NCBI GenBank assembly: GCA_018432645.1
Contig: JAHDSP010000167.1
Span: 1-6,922 of the forward strand
Direction: 5' to 3'
DNA length: 6,922 nt
From: Bacteroidales bacterium
GTDB lineage: Bacteria > Bacteroidota > Bacteroidia > Bacteroidales > DTU049
Within the stretch, counting starts at the first letter, position 1, and every line of letters begins with the position of its first letter. Under the pieces are notes generated by a model. The model searched no databases, had not been told where the DNA came from, and saw only the letters and a program-made list of their open reading frames with translations. Shown in pieces: positions 6,519-6,922 of the stretch. The position numbers and the translations under genes are program-made.

Positions 6519-6922
6519 ATGAAAAGAAATGTATTGATCCTCGGTGCAGCAGGACGTGATTTTCACAATTTTAATGTTTATTACAGAGACAATGAAAATT
6601 TTAATGTTGTTGCTTTCACAGCTGCACAAATTCCTGATATCGATGATAGGAAATATCCAGCAGAGCTAGCAGGTAAATTATATCCTGATGGTATTCCTAT
6701 ATTTTCTGAGTCAGATGTTCCTAAATTAATAAAAGAATTAAATGTACATGATGTAGTTTTGTCGTACAGTGATTTGCCCTACAATAGAGTAATGCACTTA
6801 TCTGCAATAGCAAATGCTAATGGTGCAAATTTTGTTCTATTAGGACCTAATGATACTATGGTTAAATCTGTAAAACCTGTTATAGCAGTTTGTGCTGTGA
6901 GGACTGGATGTGGCAAAAGCCA
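6519..6922 (+). CDS. Cyclic 2,3-diphosphoglycerate synthetase-like P-loop protein, N-terminal part
   Basis: The frame opens at the ATG at 6519 and runs off the window end after 134 complete codons; members of this family are usually about 440-460 residues, so roughly two-thirds is missing. The protein begins MKRNVLILGAAGRDFHNFNV, the characteristic opening of this family, with a GAAGRD nucleotide-binding-type turn. It continues with YPAELAGKLYPDGIPIF and LLGPNDTM, then a Walker A P-loop, AVRTGCGKS, at residues 126-134. The archaeal enzyme (from Methanothermus fervidus) uses ATP to close 2,3-diphosphoglycerate into the cyclic form, a thermoprotectant in some methanogens. Bacterial homologues are common but their reaction is not established, so the label describes kinship and not proven activity; some databases call them GTPases. 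A promoter-like box lies 25 bases upstream of the start. No frameshift is seen in the visible part. Confidence 0.85.
   Translation, partial: MKRNVLILGAAGRDFHNFNVYYRDNENFNVVAFTAAQIPDIDDRKYPAELAGKLYPDGIPIFSESDVPKLIKELNVHDVVLSYSDLPYNRVMHLSAIANANGANFVLLGPNDTMVKSVKPVIAVCAVRTGCGKS

Noticed and set aside
6447..6629. Minus-strand open frame of 60 codons over the start of the cPGS-like gene
   Set aside because: It is antisense to a recognisable conserved protein, its sequence is low-complexity, and it spans the promoter region of that gene.

Overview
The window looks like an AT-rich chromosomal segment from a member of the Bacteroidota. Four things point that way. The upstream regions carry the TAnnTTTG(C) -7 element typical of that phylum. 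Shine-Dalgarno sites are absent and the leaders are A/T-rich. The secreted YwqK/MORN_2-type repeat protein is a common kind of protein there. The DsbD and RluD-family proteins read like Bacteroidota versions. The assignment is inferred from sequence character, and no species can be named.

Layout. Positions 1-223 (minus strand) hold the N-terminal part of an insertion-sequence transposase with a zinc-ribbon motif, cut by the window edge. Positions 224-518 form a very AT-rich divergent intergenic region with a promoter-like box for each flanking gene and, between them, a perfect 14-bp inverted repeat. From 519 onward everything is on the plus strand: a three-domain thiol:disulfide interchange protein (dsbD, 519-2540), an RluD-family 23S rRNA pseudouridine synthase (2583-3611), a membrane metalloprotease of the HtpX type (htpX, 3686-4534), an exported protein built almost wholly of 24 tandem YwqK/MORN_2 repeats (4641-6437), and the start of a cyclic 2,3-diphosphoglycerate synthetase-like P-loop protein (6519 to the window end).

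How the genes relate. dsbD and the pseudouridine synthase gene are 42 bases apart with no convincing promoter between them, so they may be co-transcribed. htpX, the repeat gene and the last gene each have their own gap of 74-106 bases with a promoter-like element of varying quality, so they look like separate units that share a direction. DsbD (periplasmic reducing power) and HtpX (membrane protein quality control) both concern envelope proteins, but nothing in the sequence ties the five genes into one pathway. No tRNA, rRNA, CRISPR array or convincing intrinsic terminator was seen.

Most of the window is ordinary housekeeping sequence. The points most worth a second look are the higher-order pattern in the repeat protein (shortened 20-residue units carrying a Gly-Pro motif at units 3, 6 and 10), the unexplained inverted repeat beside the IS gene, the near-leaderless arrangement of the repeat gene, and the bacterial cPGS-like gene whose physiological role is not established.
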